Below, one piece after another: positions 53,095-61,733 of a stretch of DNA of 64,000 nt. Location of the stretch: positions 62,001 through 126,000 of the forward strand of contig JACJXW010000004.1 in assembly GCA_020636405.1 (NCBI GenBank), read 5' to 3'. The first letter of the stretch is position 1. Each line of letters begins with the position of its first letter. A model generated the notes under the pieces. The model was not told the origin of the DNA. It was given only the letters and a program-made list of their open reading frames with translations, and did no database searches. This DNA comes from Lewinellaceae bacterium (lineage in GTDB: Bacteria > Bacteroidota > Bacteroidia > Chitinophagales > Saprospiraceae). A program made the translations under genes and the position numbers.

Positions 53095-54621
53095 ATGGCA
53101 ATCTCATTCAAAGAAGTCTATCAAAGGATCAAGGAACTGGAGGGCACATTCCCGGTTCCGGCTCCGCAGGAGAAGGTCGTAGTAGGCACCTTCAATGGAG
53201 CGGATGGTTCGTTTACAGGTAAGAGAACCAGGAAGTTCATGAGAGGGTCGGTGAGCGACGTCGGCTACCACCCCGTTCCTGGCCATTTCGAAGGAGAAAA
53301 GATGATACAAGTTGGGGTAGAGGGCACTATGGTTTATGATTACGAGATCCCTGCGCCGAAGATCGAAGGATACAGTGTTGCCCTGGAATTTCGGGTGGCC
53401 AATCCGAGTTCCGGCGGGTGGGAGGTGTCCATCGGCGCCCGGAGGTGGCAGTTCCTGCCCACCCAGTTGGTTGCCGTGATCAACATCGGGCTCCCGGAAT
53501 ATGTGAATTGGACGATCAGTACTGGCAATTACAGTTGTTCTGACAAAATGTATTTCCAATTCAAAAAGGGGGTAGGGGTAGGCGTATTCACCATACCGGT
53601 TATCCCCCTGCACATTTTATACGAGCCGCCCAAAGACCAGCAGGGCAGAAACTGTGCCTTTCTGGAGCAATCCCATAAGGTATCCAGTGAAGTGCGGATG
53701 AGCTTCCGCAACGAGCAAAGCACCACCACTTCGGTATCGCCCAGCAAATACCAGTCGGTGCAGAGCGCAAAAAGCGCTCTGGGCGGCATAGCGGATGCGT
53801 TCGGTGCTGTATCCGAAGCCGGGCCGGTTGTTGAAGCACTTCGTTTCATCTCCGCCGGCCTGGGAGAAATGTCCGCCCAGGAAACGACCGGGACGATCAA
53901 TGAAAGGGAAGATGCCCTGCGGACGGAGGTCACCCTGTCCAGCAACCTGTCTACGGCGCCCAACCAGGGCGGGCCGGGGGTAGGAGACCTCATCCTCTAC
54001 CTTGAGAACGTACGCTGGATGTGGGTAGCTTACAATGGCGCCATCACCCTCACTTACCTGGGGTTCGACCGCAAGGTCTTCACCTCTGCCGGCTACCTGA
54101 ACCAGCATTTGCCCGAGGACCTGAAGCTGGTCTTTAAGCAAATAGACCCCTTTATGGAAAAGAGGTTTTTCCCCAGCCTCCCGCCAGAGCGGTTCGAACC
54201 GATCATCTCTCTCAGCGTCCAGGGCGCCAGCGGCTGCTACGGAGAAGTGCTTTCTTATGAAGTCATCAAAGAACACACCGAAGCCAAGGCCAGCTACACC
54301 ATGCGCGTGGAAGATTACAGCCCGGGCTTCCTCAGTATTCTTGGTATGGGGGTGACGGAGGATGAAACCATCATGACCAATGTATCTCAAACGATGAAGA
54401 AGACGGTTGCGGAGACGGAGAAATTTACGGTGGGCTACAATCTGTGCGCCGGCAGTTCCGAGGAGTCCTATACCGTTGATGTGTTCTTCGACAAGGTTTA
54501 CGGAAGTTTCGCTTTCAGAGGCAAGAATCCGGTGGTGGGGCCGTTGGTTGGCGGTAACCTCATAGGAGGGGCAGCCGTCAATCCTGGGCTACAAAATCAG
54601 ATCCTCGTGCCTGGGAAGTAG
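53095..54621 (+). CDS. soluble beta-rich orphan protein (508 aa)
   Basis: No signal peptide is visible. Residues about 15-190 are beta-rich, with GTMVYDYEIPAPKIEGYSVALEF and a proline-rich VFTIPVIPLHILYEPPKDQQG. Residues 195-310 show a striking pattern: Ser/Thr-rich alternating strands (SSEVRMSFRNEQSTTTSVS), then a hydrophobic helix-like stretch (AKSALGGIADAFGAVSEAGPVVEALRFISAGLGEM), then another alternating strand (ALRTEVTLSSNLSTAP). The C-terminal 200 residues are mixed. Two flanking strands around an amphipathic region can occur in pore-forming proteins, but that is speculation. The gene is divergent from the 221-aa gene and converges on the SLATT gene. I do not recognise a family. Confidence 0.72.
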   Translation: MAISFKEVYQRIKELEGTFPVPAPQEKVVVGTFNGADGSFTGKRTRKFMRGSVSDVGYHPVPGHFEGEKMIQVGVEGTMVYDYEIPAPKIEGYSVALEFRVANPSSGGWEVSIGARRWQFLPTQLVAVINIGLPEYVNWTISTGNYSCSDKMYFQFKKGVGVGVFTIPVIPLHILYEPPKDQQGRNCAFLEQSHKVSSEVRMSFRNEQSTTTSVSPSKYQSVQSAKSALGGIADAFGAVSEAGPVVEALRFISAGLGEMSAQETTGTINEREDALRTEVTLSSNLSTAPNQGGPGVGDLILYLENVRWMWVAYNGAITLTYLGFDRKVFTSAGYLNQHLPEDLKLVFKQIDPFMEKRFFPSLPPERFEPIISLSVQGASGCYGEVLSYEVIKEHTEAKASYTMRVEDYSPGFLSILGMGVTEDETIMTNVSQTMKKTVAETEKFTVGYNLCAGSSEESYTVDVFFDKVYGSFAFRGKNPVVGPLVGGNLIGGAAVNPGLQNQILVPGK

Positions 54622-54701
54622 GCGGGAAGATGAGCAGGGGGTGGGGGCCCGGGGAAGTCCCCGCCTCCTCAGATACAAGAGCTGCGGCCAGACAATAAGG
54701 G

Positions 54702-55163
54702 CTAGGCGGCCGTAGGGCTGTCGTTTTTACTGATGTACTGCTGCCAGTTTTGAGTATCGCCCTTAATGATGGCCTCGATCCTTTCGACGAAAAGCGGGTA
54801 GGGGGCCTTTTCGTTCCGGTATTCCGCCGCTCCGGTTTTATAGAGGAAAGTCTCCCGTTTCAGCGCTTCGGCGGTAGCCCGGTATTGGATCCAGTTTTCC
54901 TGGTATTTGTAGAGGCTGAGCCATCCTTCGGCTATGGCAATGGCCACGCCGGCCAATCCGGCGAGGATCTTCAGGAGCATTGTGTTTTCCTGGATGAAGC
55001 CTACCAGCAAAGGAATGAGGGCCGAGAAGGTGATCGCTATCATCCTCAGCCGTTTGTAACGGTCCTGGTTCCAGGCGCTTTTTTCTTCGAACCATTTCAG
55101 CTGGTTTTCTACGCGCTGCTGCATGTAGGCTTGTTCTTCGAGTAGAGGTTTTGCCGAGGACAT
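54702..55163 (-). CDS. SLATT/DUF4231 two-transmembrane protein
   Basis: The start is ATG 55163 (MSSAKPLLEEQAYMQQRVENQ); product 153 aa. An amphipathic N-terminal helix (RVENQLKWFEEKSAWNQDRYKRLR) precedes two membrane helices (MIAITFSALIPLLVGFI, LLKILAGLAGVAIAIAEGWLSLY). A cytoplasmic helical tail follows (ENWIQYRATAEALKRETFLYKTGAAEY), the hallmark of DUF4231/SLATT proteins. In published comparative genomics SLATT domains are predicted pore-forming effectors of conflict systems that respond to nucleotide signals. It follows the PGDYG-like gene by 25 bp, in one operon. Confidence 0.85.
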   Translation of the reverse strand: MSSAKPLLEEQAYMQQRVENQLKWFEEKSAWNQDRYKRLRMIAITFSALIPLLVGFIQENTMLLKILAGLAGVAIAIAEGWLSLYKYQENWIQYRATAEALKRETFLYKTGAAEYRNEKAPYPLFVERIEAIIKGDTQNWQQYISKNDSPTAA

Positions 55164-55188
55164 AGTATAACGTTTTCTGGTTAAGGCG

Positions 55189-55671
55189 TCATTGGGAATA
55201 GGTTTCAAAAAATTCCTTTCTCGCGATGCGGTATACTTCGCTGTAATCAGTAGGGCTGGCCAGGAAGTCACCGAGACAGGCCTTCATGGGCTGCTTCCAG
55301 GGCGCCTCAAAGTAGAACGTATCGGACAGGCCCAGTTGAGCCAGGATGTCCGCCGTCAGTTCCAGCGCTATGATCTTCCCTTTGGAAATATATTCGTCCA
55401 GGCCGGCTTCCCCGGTTTTGGCGAGGGTGTATTTCTGATGGAAGGTGGAGGGCTTCAGGATATAGGATTCCCTTGCCTCGGTTTTGTTGGTGACGATGTA
55501 GTCCCCTTCTTCTGCCGTGTTCACCGTCTCCAGGCCGCTTTCGGTAACTGTTTGGATGGCCTCTCCGGCAACGGCCTTCCGGGCCATTACGTTCACTTTC
55601 TTGGCATAGAGAGCGCCCTCCTTTTTCATCAGAGGAGCAACGCGTTCCTTAAAGTCATCCTGAGATAGCAT
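55189..55671 (-). CDS. PGDYG-like protein, partner of SLATT gene
   Basis: The start is ATG 55671 (MLSQDDFKERVAPLMKKEG); an exact -7 box at 55719-55726 rules out the longer frame. The product is 160 aa. The segment EEGDYIVTNKTEARESYILKPSTFHQKYTL resembles the PGDYG domain (GD[YW]-VTN..G-E-YxL-xxF-xxxY), of unknown function. The C-terminal third (FYFEAPWKQPMKACLGDFLASP) is acidic and Pro-containing. It is the first gene of a two-gene operon with SLATT. The family call is from motif only. Confidence 0.65.
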   Translation of the reverse strand: MLSQDDFKERVAPLMKKEGALYAKKVNVMARKAVAGEAIQTVTESGLETVNTAEEGDYIVTNKTEARESYILKPSTFHQKYTLAKTGEAGLDEYISKGKIIALELTADILAQLGLSDTFYFEAPWKQPMKACLGDFLASPTDYSEVYRIARKEFFETYSQ

Positions 55672-55718
55672 AAGCAATTGGGTTGAAGCCCTAATGGCTC
55701 TTGCGAACCTGGCTTGCA

Positions 55719-55726
55719 CAAAGCTA
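55719..55726 (-). promoter_or_regulatory. -7 element of the PGDYG-SLATT operon
   Basis: On the minus strand TAGCTTTG fits TAnnTTTG exactly, about 48 bp before the chosen start. No good -33 element is seen at the normal distance. Confidence 0.5.
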
Positions 55727-55776
55727 AAGGATATGGATCAAAATCATTTCCTTTTCACTGGATTTCGTACCGTTGC

Positions 55777-56733
55777 TCAATACACCGCCTCCGCAATCTG
55801 CCGGATCGTTTCCGAATCGCCCATCGTATAATAATGCAGGCAGGGCGCGCCGTTTGCCTTCAGCTCTTTCGATTGTTGAATGCTCCATTCGATGCCGGCC
55901 TGCCGGCGCCCTTCGGCATCCTTGGCCGATTGTATGGCCGTGACCAGGTCTTCGGGCAGGTCGATGTGGAAGATGCGGGGTATGGAATTGAGCTGGTACA
56001 GTTTGGTCAGCGGCTTGAGGCCGGGTACGATGGGTACGGTGATGCCGATGTTGCGGCAGCGCTCCACAAATTCGAAGTACTTTTTATTGTCGAAGAACAT
56101 CTGGGTGACGATGTAGTCGGCGCCGGCGTCGATCTTGGCTTTGGTCTGCAGCAGGTCGAAATCGAGGTTGGGGGATTCGAAGTGCTTTTCGGGATAGCCG
56201 GCCACGCCGATGCAAAAGTCCGTTTTCACACCGTTCTCGATGTTGTCGTCCAGGTATTTTCCCTTGTTCATATCGACGATCTGCTTGACCAGGTCGATGG
56301 CGTAGTGGTGGCCGCCTTCTTCCGGCACAAACCTGCCCTCAAACTGTCGGGCGTCGCCACGGATGGCCAGCACGTTGTTGATATTCAGGAAGTTGAGGTC
56401 GATCAGGGCGTTCTCCGTGTCCTCCGTAGTGAACCCGCCACAGATGAGGTGGGGTACGGCGTCGACGCCGTATCGGTGCATGATGGCCGCACAGATGCCC
56501 ACCGTGCCCGGCCGCTTGCGGATAGCCACCTTCTCGTAGTAACCGCTGGAGCGCTTTTTGTACAGGAACTCTTCGCGGTGGTAGGTCACATCGATGAAGG
56601 GCGGCTTGAACTCCATGAGGGGGTCCAGGGTGTCAAAGATGGCCTGCATGCTGCCGCCCTTCAGAGGGGGCAACACCTCGAAGGATATGAGGGCCTGGCC
56701 TTTGGCCTTTTCGAAGTATTCGGTGACTTTCAT
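55777..56733 (-). CDS. metF: methylenetetrahydrofolate reductase
   Basis: The start is ATG 56733 (MKVTEYFEKAKGQ); product 318 aa, within the family range. It reduces 5,10-methylene-THF to 5-methyl-THF with FAD for methionine synthesis. The motifs FEVLPPLKGG (start of the barrel), IDVTYHRE, GICAAIMHRYGVDAVPHLICGG, NVLAIRGDA and GADYIVTQMFFD are all present. It is divergent from the TetR gene. Confidence 0.96.
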   Translation of the reverse strand: MKVTEYFEKAKGQALISFEVLPPLKGGSMQAIFDTLDPLMEFKPPFIDVTYHREEFLYKKRSSGYYEKVAIRKRPGTVGICAAIMHRYGVDAVPHLICGGFTTEDTENALIDLNFLNINNVLAIRGDARQFEGRFVPEEGGHHYAIDLVKQIVDMNKGKYLDDNIENGVKTDFCIGVAGYPEKHFESPNLDFDLLQTKAKIDAGADYIVTQMFFDNKKYFEFVERCRNIGITVPIVPGLKPLTKLYQLNSIPRIFHIDLPEDLVTAIQSAKDAEGRRQAGIEWSIQQSKELKANGAPCLHYYTMGDSETIRQIAEAVY

Positions 56734-56921
56734 GCTTGGTTTTTGCTGCAACAGCTCTTTGTGAGGGGCAAAAATACGGAATAGCGGGGTTTATTACCAG
56801 TGAGCCTTGTCAGGGGAGGATCAAAATTATTCGTTGCCGGGCAAATAAGTTGAATGCTCCGTGCTTTTATCGGCCCTACCCTTCGTTTCGTCGTGTTTTT
56901 CCAAAAAAATGGAACTTGCAC

Positions 56922-56952
56922 TTGACAATCTGTGGTGCTTGGCTTAGTTTTG
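56922..56952 (+). promoter_or_regulatory. promoter of the TetR/LolA-like/ABC operon
   Basis: TTG at 56922-56924 and TAGTTTTG at 56945-56952 are separated by 20 bases, matching the Bacteroidota -33/-7 arrangement. The tetR start is 31 bp downstream. Confidence 0.65.
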
Positions 56953-56969
56953 ACTAACCGTTCGGTCAA
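56950..56969. promoter_or_regulatory. TetR-type operator overlapping the -7 element
   Basis: TTGACTAACCGTTCGGTCAA is a 20-bp near-palindrome of the TetR/AcrR class, TTGAC-N10-GTCAA with an inner CCG/CGG. It overlaps the last three bases of the -7 box and the expected start of transcription, so binding should repress the operon. Confidence 0.7.
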
Positions 56970-56982
56970 CTATAAAAACGAA

Positions 56983-57567
56983 ATGTCTCCACGCACCAAA
57001 GAACAATTCGAAGAGATCCGCCGGAAGAGCATTGAGGCGATCAAAAATGCAGCCCTGGAACTATTCGCCCGCAATGGTTACAAAAGCACTTCCATCAGCC
57101 AGATCGCCAGGGAAGCGGGGGTTTCGAAGGGCCTTTTATACAATTACTTTGACAGCAAGGAGGCGCTGTTGCACGACATCATAATGGCGGCCGTGGACAT
57201 GGGAGAGGAGTTAATGGGGCAGATCCTGTCCTCAAAGGCCGATGCGGCGGAGCAGTTCCAGTCGATGACCGAAATGGCCTTTAGTATTGTGCAGAAAGAT
57301 ATTCACTATTGGAAACTGATGACCTCCCTGGCCTTCCAGACGGATGTCCTGGCGGGCTTTATGCCGGAGCTCAAGAAAAAACAGGAAGAGGCGGTGGCTA
57401 CTATGGCCGACATCTTCCGCCGCCTGGGAGCGGAGCAGCCGGAGCAGGAGGCACTGTTTTACGGTGCAGTAATGGACGGCATCATGCTGCACTACATGCA
57501 GATGGAAGAGAATTACCCTATTGAAGAGATGAAGGCCTTCGTACGGAAGCGCTTTTTACCGGATTAG
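56983..57567 (+). CDS. TetR/AcrR family regulator
   Basis: The start is ATG 56983 (MSPRTKEQFEEI); product 194 aa. The DNA-binding domain spans about 10-60 (KNAALELFARNGYKSTSISQIAREAGVSKGLLYNYFDSKEALL), a textbook TetR helix-turn-helix. The C-terminal ligand domain is helical and not informative. The operator in front of the gene implies autoregulation. A LolA-like gene follows 23 bp downstream, so this regulator probably controls the whole export operon. Confidence 0.95.
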   Translation: MSPRTKEQFEEIRRKSIEAIKNAALELFARNGYKSTSISQIAREAGVSKGLLYNYFDSKEALLHDIIMAAVDMGEELMGQILSSKADAAEQFQSMTEMAFSIVQKDIHYWKLMTSLAFQTDVLAGFMPELKKKQEEAVATMADIFRRLGAEQPEQEALFYGAVMDGIMLHYMQMEENYPIEEMKAFVRKRFLPD

Positions 57568-57590
57568 ATCACATAAAATCACCACTCATA

Positions 57591-58346
57591 ATGAAAAAAC
57601 TGATCCTGGCCGTGCTGACAATCACCCTGGCTATGGGTGCCACGGCCAATGCCCAAAGCCTCACTGCCAAAGAGATCATCCAGAAAGCCGACCAGAAACA
57701 GCGGGGAGAAACCAGCAGCGGTGAACTCAAAATGACCATCGTCCGGCCTACATGGAAACGGGAAATGCAGATGAAGAGCTGGTCGATGGGTACCGACTAC
57801 ATGTTGATCCTGGTCACTGCTCCGGCCCGGGATAAAGGCGCCGCCTTCCTGAAGCGGGAGAACGAGATCTGGAACTGGCAGCCGACTATCGACCGGACCA
57901 TCAAGCTGCCCCCTTCTATGATGATGCAATCGTGGATGGGCTCGGATTTCACCAACGACGACCTGGTCCGCGAGTCCTCCATCGTCATTGATTATACCCA
58001 CAAGCTGCTGGGAAAGGAAACCATCGAGGGAAGATCCTGCTACAAGATCGAGCTTACACCCAAGGAGGATGCCCCGGTGGTATGGGGGAAAATCATCTCC
58101 TGGATCGATACCGAGGAGTTTATGCAAATGAAGGCCGAAATGTACGACGAAGACGGCTATCTGGTCAATACCATGTATGGTAAGAACGTCCGAAAGATGG
58201 ACGACCGCATATTGCCCTCCATCATGGAGGTGGTTCCGGCTGATAAGGAAGGACAGAAGACCATCGTGGAATACCTGAACCTGAAATTCAACGAGCCGAT
58301 CAAGGAGTCCTTCTTTTCTATTCAGAATATGAAGAGGGTGCGATAG
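57591..58346 (+). CDS. LolA-like outer membrane lipoprotein-sorting family protein
   Basis: This is a 251-aa exported protein (signal MKKLILAVLTITLAMGATANAQ). The body is the LolA/LppX-type half barrel of the COG2834 group (GELKMTIVRPTWKREMQMKSW, YMLILVTAPARDKGAAFLKRENEIWNWQP, KLELTPKED-like strand). It would carry a lipid-like cargo across the periplasm. The next genes encode an ABC exporter, matching a shuttle role. The cargo is unknown; classical lolA is usually elsewhere. Confidence 0.87.
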   Translation: MKKLILAVLTITLAMGATANAQSLTAKEIIQKADQKQRGETSSGELKMTIVRPTWKREMQMKSWSMGTDYMLILVTAPARDKGAAFLKRENEIWNWQPTIDRTIKLPPSMMMQSWMGSDFTNDDLVRESSIVIDYTHKLLGKETIEGRSCYKIELTPKEDAPVVWGKIISWIDTEEFMQMKAEMYDEDGYLVNTMYGKNVRKMDDRILPSIMEVVPADKEGQKTIVEYLNLKFNEPIKESFFSIQNMKRVR

Positions 58347-58471
58347 GAGGGGGATTTATGATTGTCGATTTTCGATGTATTTACCGGATTTTGGTAGGTA
58401 AATATCGCAGATCAAGAATCAAAAACCGCTCCTTTATTCCGCTCCAATTACGACAACTATAAACCAAAGAC

Positions 58472-59689
58472 ATGCTATTTCGTCTTGCCTGGCGCAACAT
58501 CTGGCGCAATAAACGGCGCACAGCTATCACGGCGGCTTCCATTCTGTTTGCGGTATTCTTTGCTTCATTTATGGAAGCCTTCCAGAAAGGCGCGTGGGAC
58601 CACCTGATCAGCAGCGTGGTCAACTATTACTACGGGTACGTGCAGGTGCATCAGAAGGGGTATTGGGACGAGCAGACGATCGATAAGGCCTTTCCATTGG
58701 TAGATTCTTTGAAGCAACTTCAGGAAAAGGCGCCGAAGGTCCAACAGGTATTGCCGCGGATCGAATCTTTCGCCCTGGCATCTACCGGCGAGCACACCTC
58801 GGGTGTGATGGTCGTAGGCATCGACCCTCAGGTGGAGGATGCCATGACCAAACTGCGCAGCCGTATTTCGGACGGTAACTACCTGAAGGTTGATGAAGAA
58901 GCGGCACTGGTGGCCGAAGGAGTGGCCGAAAACCTGGGGCTAGGTGTGGGAGATACCATCGTTCTGATTAGTCAGGGGTACCACGGCGTCAATGCCGCCG
59001 GGAAATACCCCATCAAGGGCATGGTCAATTTCGGATCGCCGGAGCTCAACAAGCAGATGGTCTATTTGCCCTTGCCGGTGGCGCAGTATTTCTACGGAGC
59101 CAATGGCCTGGTCACGTCGCTGGCCCTTCAGATCGACGATCAGGACGATATCAAACCTACACTGCGCGCTCTGAATAGCCAACTGGACACGGCCGCCTAT
59201 GAAGTCATGGACTGGAAGGATTTGCTGCCCGACCTGGTGGAGGCCAAGACGTTGGACAGCGCCGGCAACATCATCGTGTACGTCATCCTTTACCTCATCA
59301 TTGCATTCGGGATCTTCGGTACCATCCTGATGATGTCAAAAGAACGGGAATACGAGTTTGGAGTACTTATTTCAATCGGTATGCACCGCTGGCAATTGGG
59401 CCTGACGGTGTGGCTGGAGGTGATCATGCTGGGGCTTTTAGGTGCAGTACTGGGAATAGTGGCCGCCCTGCCCGTGGTATGGCATTTCCACCTGAACCCC
59501 ATCCGGTTCTCCGGAGATTATGCAGAGGCCATGGAGAAGTTCGGTTTCGAAGCCATCTTTCCAACGCTCTTTGAAGCCCACATTTTCCTGACCCAAGCCC
59601 TGCTTGTGTTCATCCTTACCGCTATTCTGGCCTTGTACCCGATCTTCAAGATCAGGAAGCTGAAACCGGTAGAGGCGATGAGAGCGTAA
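58472..59689 (+). CDS. ABC transporter permease, FtsX/MacB type (1)
   Basis: This 405-aa inner-membrane protein starts RLAWRNIWRNKRRTAITAASILFAVFFASF, the first membrane segment. A large periplasmic domain (about 45-265) and three C-terminal membrane segments (VYVILYLIIAFGIFGTILMMS, VIMLGLLGAVLGIVAALPV, LLVFILTAILALYPIF) follow. The end RKLKPVEAMRA is the MacB/LolE family hallmark. It is paired with the next permease and an ATPase. Confidence 0.93.
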   Translation: MLFRLAWRNIWRNKRRTAITAASILFAVFFASFMEAFQKGAWDHLISSVVNYYYGYVQVHQKGYWDEQTIDKAFPLVDSLKQLQEKAPKVQQVLPRIESFALASTGEHTSGVMVVGIDPQVEDAMTKLRSRISDGNYLKVDEEAALVAEGVAENLGLGVGDTIVLISQGYHGVNAAGKYPIKGMVNFGSPELNKQMVYLPLPVAQYFYGANGLVTSLALQIDDQDDIKPTLRALNSQLDTAAYEVMDWKDLLPDLVEAKTLDSAGNIIVYVILYLIIAFGIFGTILMMSKEREYEFGVLISIGMHRWQLGLTVWLEVIMLGLLGAVLGIVAALPVVWHFHLNPIRFSGDYAEAMEKFGFEAIFPTLFEAHIFLTQALLVFILTAILALYPIFKIRKLKPVEAMRA

Positions 59690-59718
59690 GGGACGGAATA
59701 GGTGTATGCGTGCCCTCA

Positions 59719-59750
59719 CTAATGCACCAATGCACCAAAACACCAATGCA
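59719..59750. repeat. 8-bp tandem repeat (CCAATGCA unit)
   Basis: Four units in 8-bp period: CTAATGCA, CCAATGCA, CCAAAACA, CCAATGCA. They lie between the two permease genes. Confidence 0.75.
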
Positions 59751-59765
59751 AAAAAAAATAAAAAC

Positions 59766-61004
59766 ATGATACCAATAATGGCCTGGCGAAACATCTGGCG
59801 CAGCAAAACGCGGAGCCTGGTCGTGATCGGAGCGATCTCGGTAGGCATCTGGGCCGCCCTTTCTCTGACGGGGTTTGCGACGGGCATGATGAAGAGTTAT
59901 GTCAATAACGCGGTGCAGAACATCGTTTCCCACATTCAGGTACATCAGCCTGAGTTCCTGGATGAATACGAAGTCAAATACAATATTCCGGATGCCTTAG
60001 CGGTGGAGCAGGCGATCAGGGCGGAGCCGGGGATTAAGGCGGTAAGCGTTCGCTCGGTGGCCGGTGGGATGGTTTCCTCCAGCCAGGGGGCACGGGGGGT
60101 TCGGATTAAGGGGGTCATACCGGAAGAAGAAGCCCGGGTAAATGCGCTCGATGAGAACGTAGTGGAAGGCGAGTACCTTTCTGATAAAGGGCGCAATCCC
60201 ATCCTGGTCAGCGGCGACCTGGCGCAGAAGCTCAACGTGAAGGTGCGTTCCAAGGTAGTGCTCAATTTTCAGGACAGAGGGGGAAGCATCACTGCCGCCG
60301 CATTCCGCATTGTGGGTATCTTCGATACCGGAAACAACCCCTTCGACCTGTCGCACGTCTTTGTTCGCCGCAGCGACCTCAACAACCTGCTGATCCCCGC
60401 AACCGATAGCAGCCTGACGGCCGATGCCCTCACCCACGAAATAGCCATCATGGTGGAAGACATCCGGAACGTAGATACCATCGCCAATAAACTGGGCGCC
60501 GAGTTCCCGGGGCTGAAAGTGCAGACCTACCGGGAGATCTCTCCGGACCTGGAGCTCTACGAAGGGCAGATCAAGAACGTTTCATTGATTTACCTCACGG
60601 TTATTCTGCTGGCCCTGGTTTTTGGGATCATCAACACCATGTTGATGGCCGTTCTGGAACGCATCAAAGAACTAGGTATGCTGATGGCCATTGGAATGAA
60701 CAAGCTTCGAGTATTTTCAATGATCGTGCTCGAATCTATTCTGCTGGGCCTGGTGGCTATACCTGTGGGGCTGTTTTTAGGGTACATCACTATTGATTAC
60801 GTTGGGAAGAACGGTATCGATATGTCCATCTATGCCCAGAGCCTGGAAAACTACGGGATGTCTCCCATTATTTACTTTGAACTGGACCCCGGCGTTTACC
60901 TGCAGGTAGCAGTGGGCGTCTTCCTGACAGCCGTGCTGGCCTCCATCTACCCGGCATTGAAAGCCATACGGCTCAAACCGGTAGAAGCCTTGAGAACCAT
61001 TTAA
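59766..61004 (+). CDS. ABC transporter permease, FtsX/MacB type (2)
   Basis: The start is ATG 59766 (MIPIMAWRNIWRSKTRSLVV); product 412 aa. The topology is the same as the preceding permease: one N-terminal helix, a periplasmic domain, then three helices (SLIYLTVILLALVFGIINTMLMAVL, ILLGLVAIPVGLFLGYI, VAVGVFLTAVLASIYPALKAI) and RLKPVEALRT. With the first permease it would form the heterodimer of a lipid or lipoprotein exporter. Confidence 0.93.
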   Translation: MIPIMAWRNIWRSKTRSLVVIGAISVGIWAALSLTGFATGMMKSYVNNAVQNIVSHIQVHQPEFLDEYEVKYNIPDALAVEQAIRAEPGIKAVSVRSVAGGMVSSSQGARGVRIKGVIPEEEARVNALDENVVEGEYLSDKGRNPILVSGDLAQKLNVKVRSKVVLNFQDRGGSITAAAFRIVGIFDTGNNPFDLSHVFVRRSDLNNLLIPATDSSLTADALTHEIAIMVEDIRNVDTIANKLGAEFPGLKVQTYREISPDLELYEGQIKNVSLIYLTVILLALVFGIINTMLMAVLERIKELGMLMAIGMNKLRVFSMIVLESILLGLVAIPVGLFLGYITIDYVGKNGIDMSIYAQSLENYGMSPIIYFELDPGVYLQVAVGVFLTAVLASIYPALKAIRLKPVEALRTI

Positions 61005-61046
61005 TTATCCATTGATACCCACTACTGAGATCAAAAATAATCAGTC

Positions 61047-61733
61047 ATGAAAGTCATCACCACCAAGGGCGTCGTAAAGATCTACAATCCCGATAAGATT
61101 CCCGTCAAAGCGCTGGATGGCGTAGACCTGGAAATTAAGGAAGGCGAATTCACCGCTATCGTAGGCCCTTCCGGATCAGGTAAAACGACCCTCCTGAACG
61201 TCATCGGCGGACTCGACCGGCCCGATGAAGGCGATGTGGAGGTCGGCGGCCACGATATCGATGCTATGAGCGACAATAAGCTCATTGATTTCCGAAAAGA
61301 GCACATCGGCTTCGTCTTTCAGGCATACAACCTGATCCCCGTGCTCACTGCCCGGGAGAATGTCGAGTTCGTCATGTTGCTCCAAAATCGCCCGAAGAAA
61401 GAACGCCGCGAGCGGGCCGAAGAGCTGCTGCGCGCCGTCGGCCTGGAGGATAAGATGGACAAGCGCCCTTCCGAGTTGTCGGGGGGGCAGCAACAGCGGG
61501 TAGCTGTGGCCCGGGCCCTGGCCCCCAAGCCAGATTTCATCCTGGCCGATGAGCCGACCGCCAACCTCGATTCCAAATCGACCGCCAATTTGCTGGACAT
61601 CATGGCGCGGCTGAATGAAGAAGAGAAGATCACTTTCATCTTTTCCACCCACGACCAACGGGTGATCGACCGGGCCCGCCGGGTGGTCACTCTGGTGGAC
61701 GGAAAGGTCGCTACGGATGAAGTGAGGGGGTAA
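61047..61733 (+). CDS. ABC transporter ATP-binding protein (LolD/MacB type)
   Basis: This 228-aa ATPase has Walker A VGPSGSGKTTLLN, the Q-loop FQAYNLIPVLTA, signature LSGGQQQRVAVARAL, Walker B FILADEPTANLD and the switch His in FSTHD. It is 42 bp downstream of the second permease. It is the last gene of the TetR-led operon before a terminator. Confidence 0.96.
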   Translation: MKVITTKGVVKIYNPDKIPVKALDGVDLEIKEGEFTAIVGPSGSGKTTLLNVIGGLDRPDEGDVEVGGHDIDAMSDNKLIDFRKEHIGFVFQAYNLIPVLTARENVEFVMLLQNRPKKERRERAEELLRAVGLEDKMDKRPSELSGGQQQRVAVARALAPKPDFILADEPTANLDSKSTANLLDIMARLNEEEKITFIFSTHDQRVIDRARRVVTLVDGKVATDEVRG

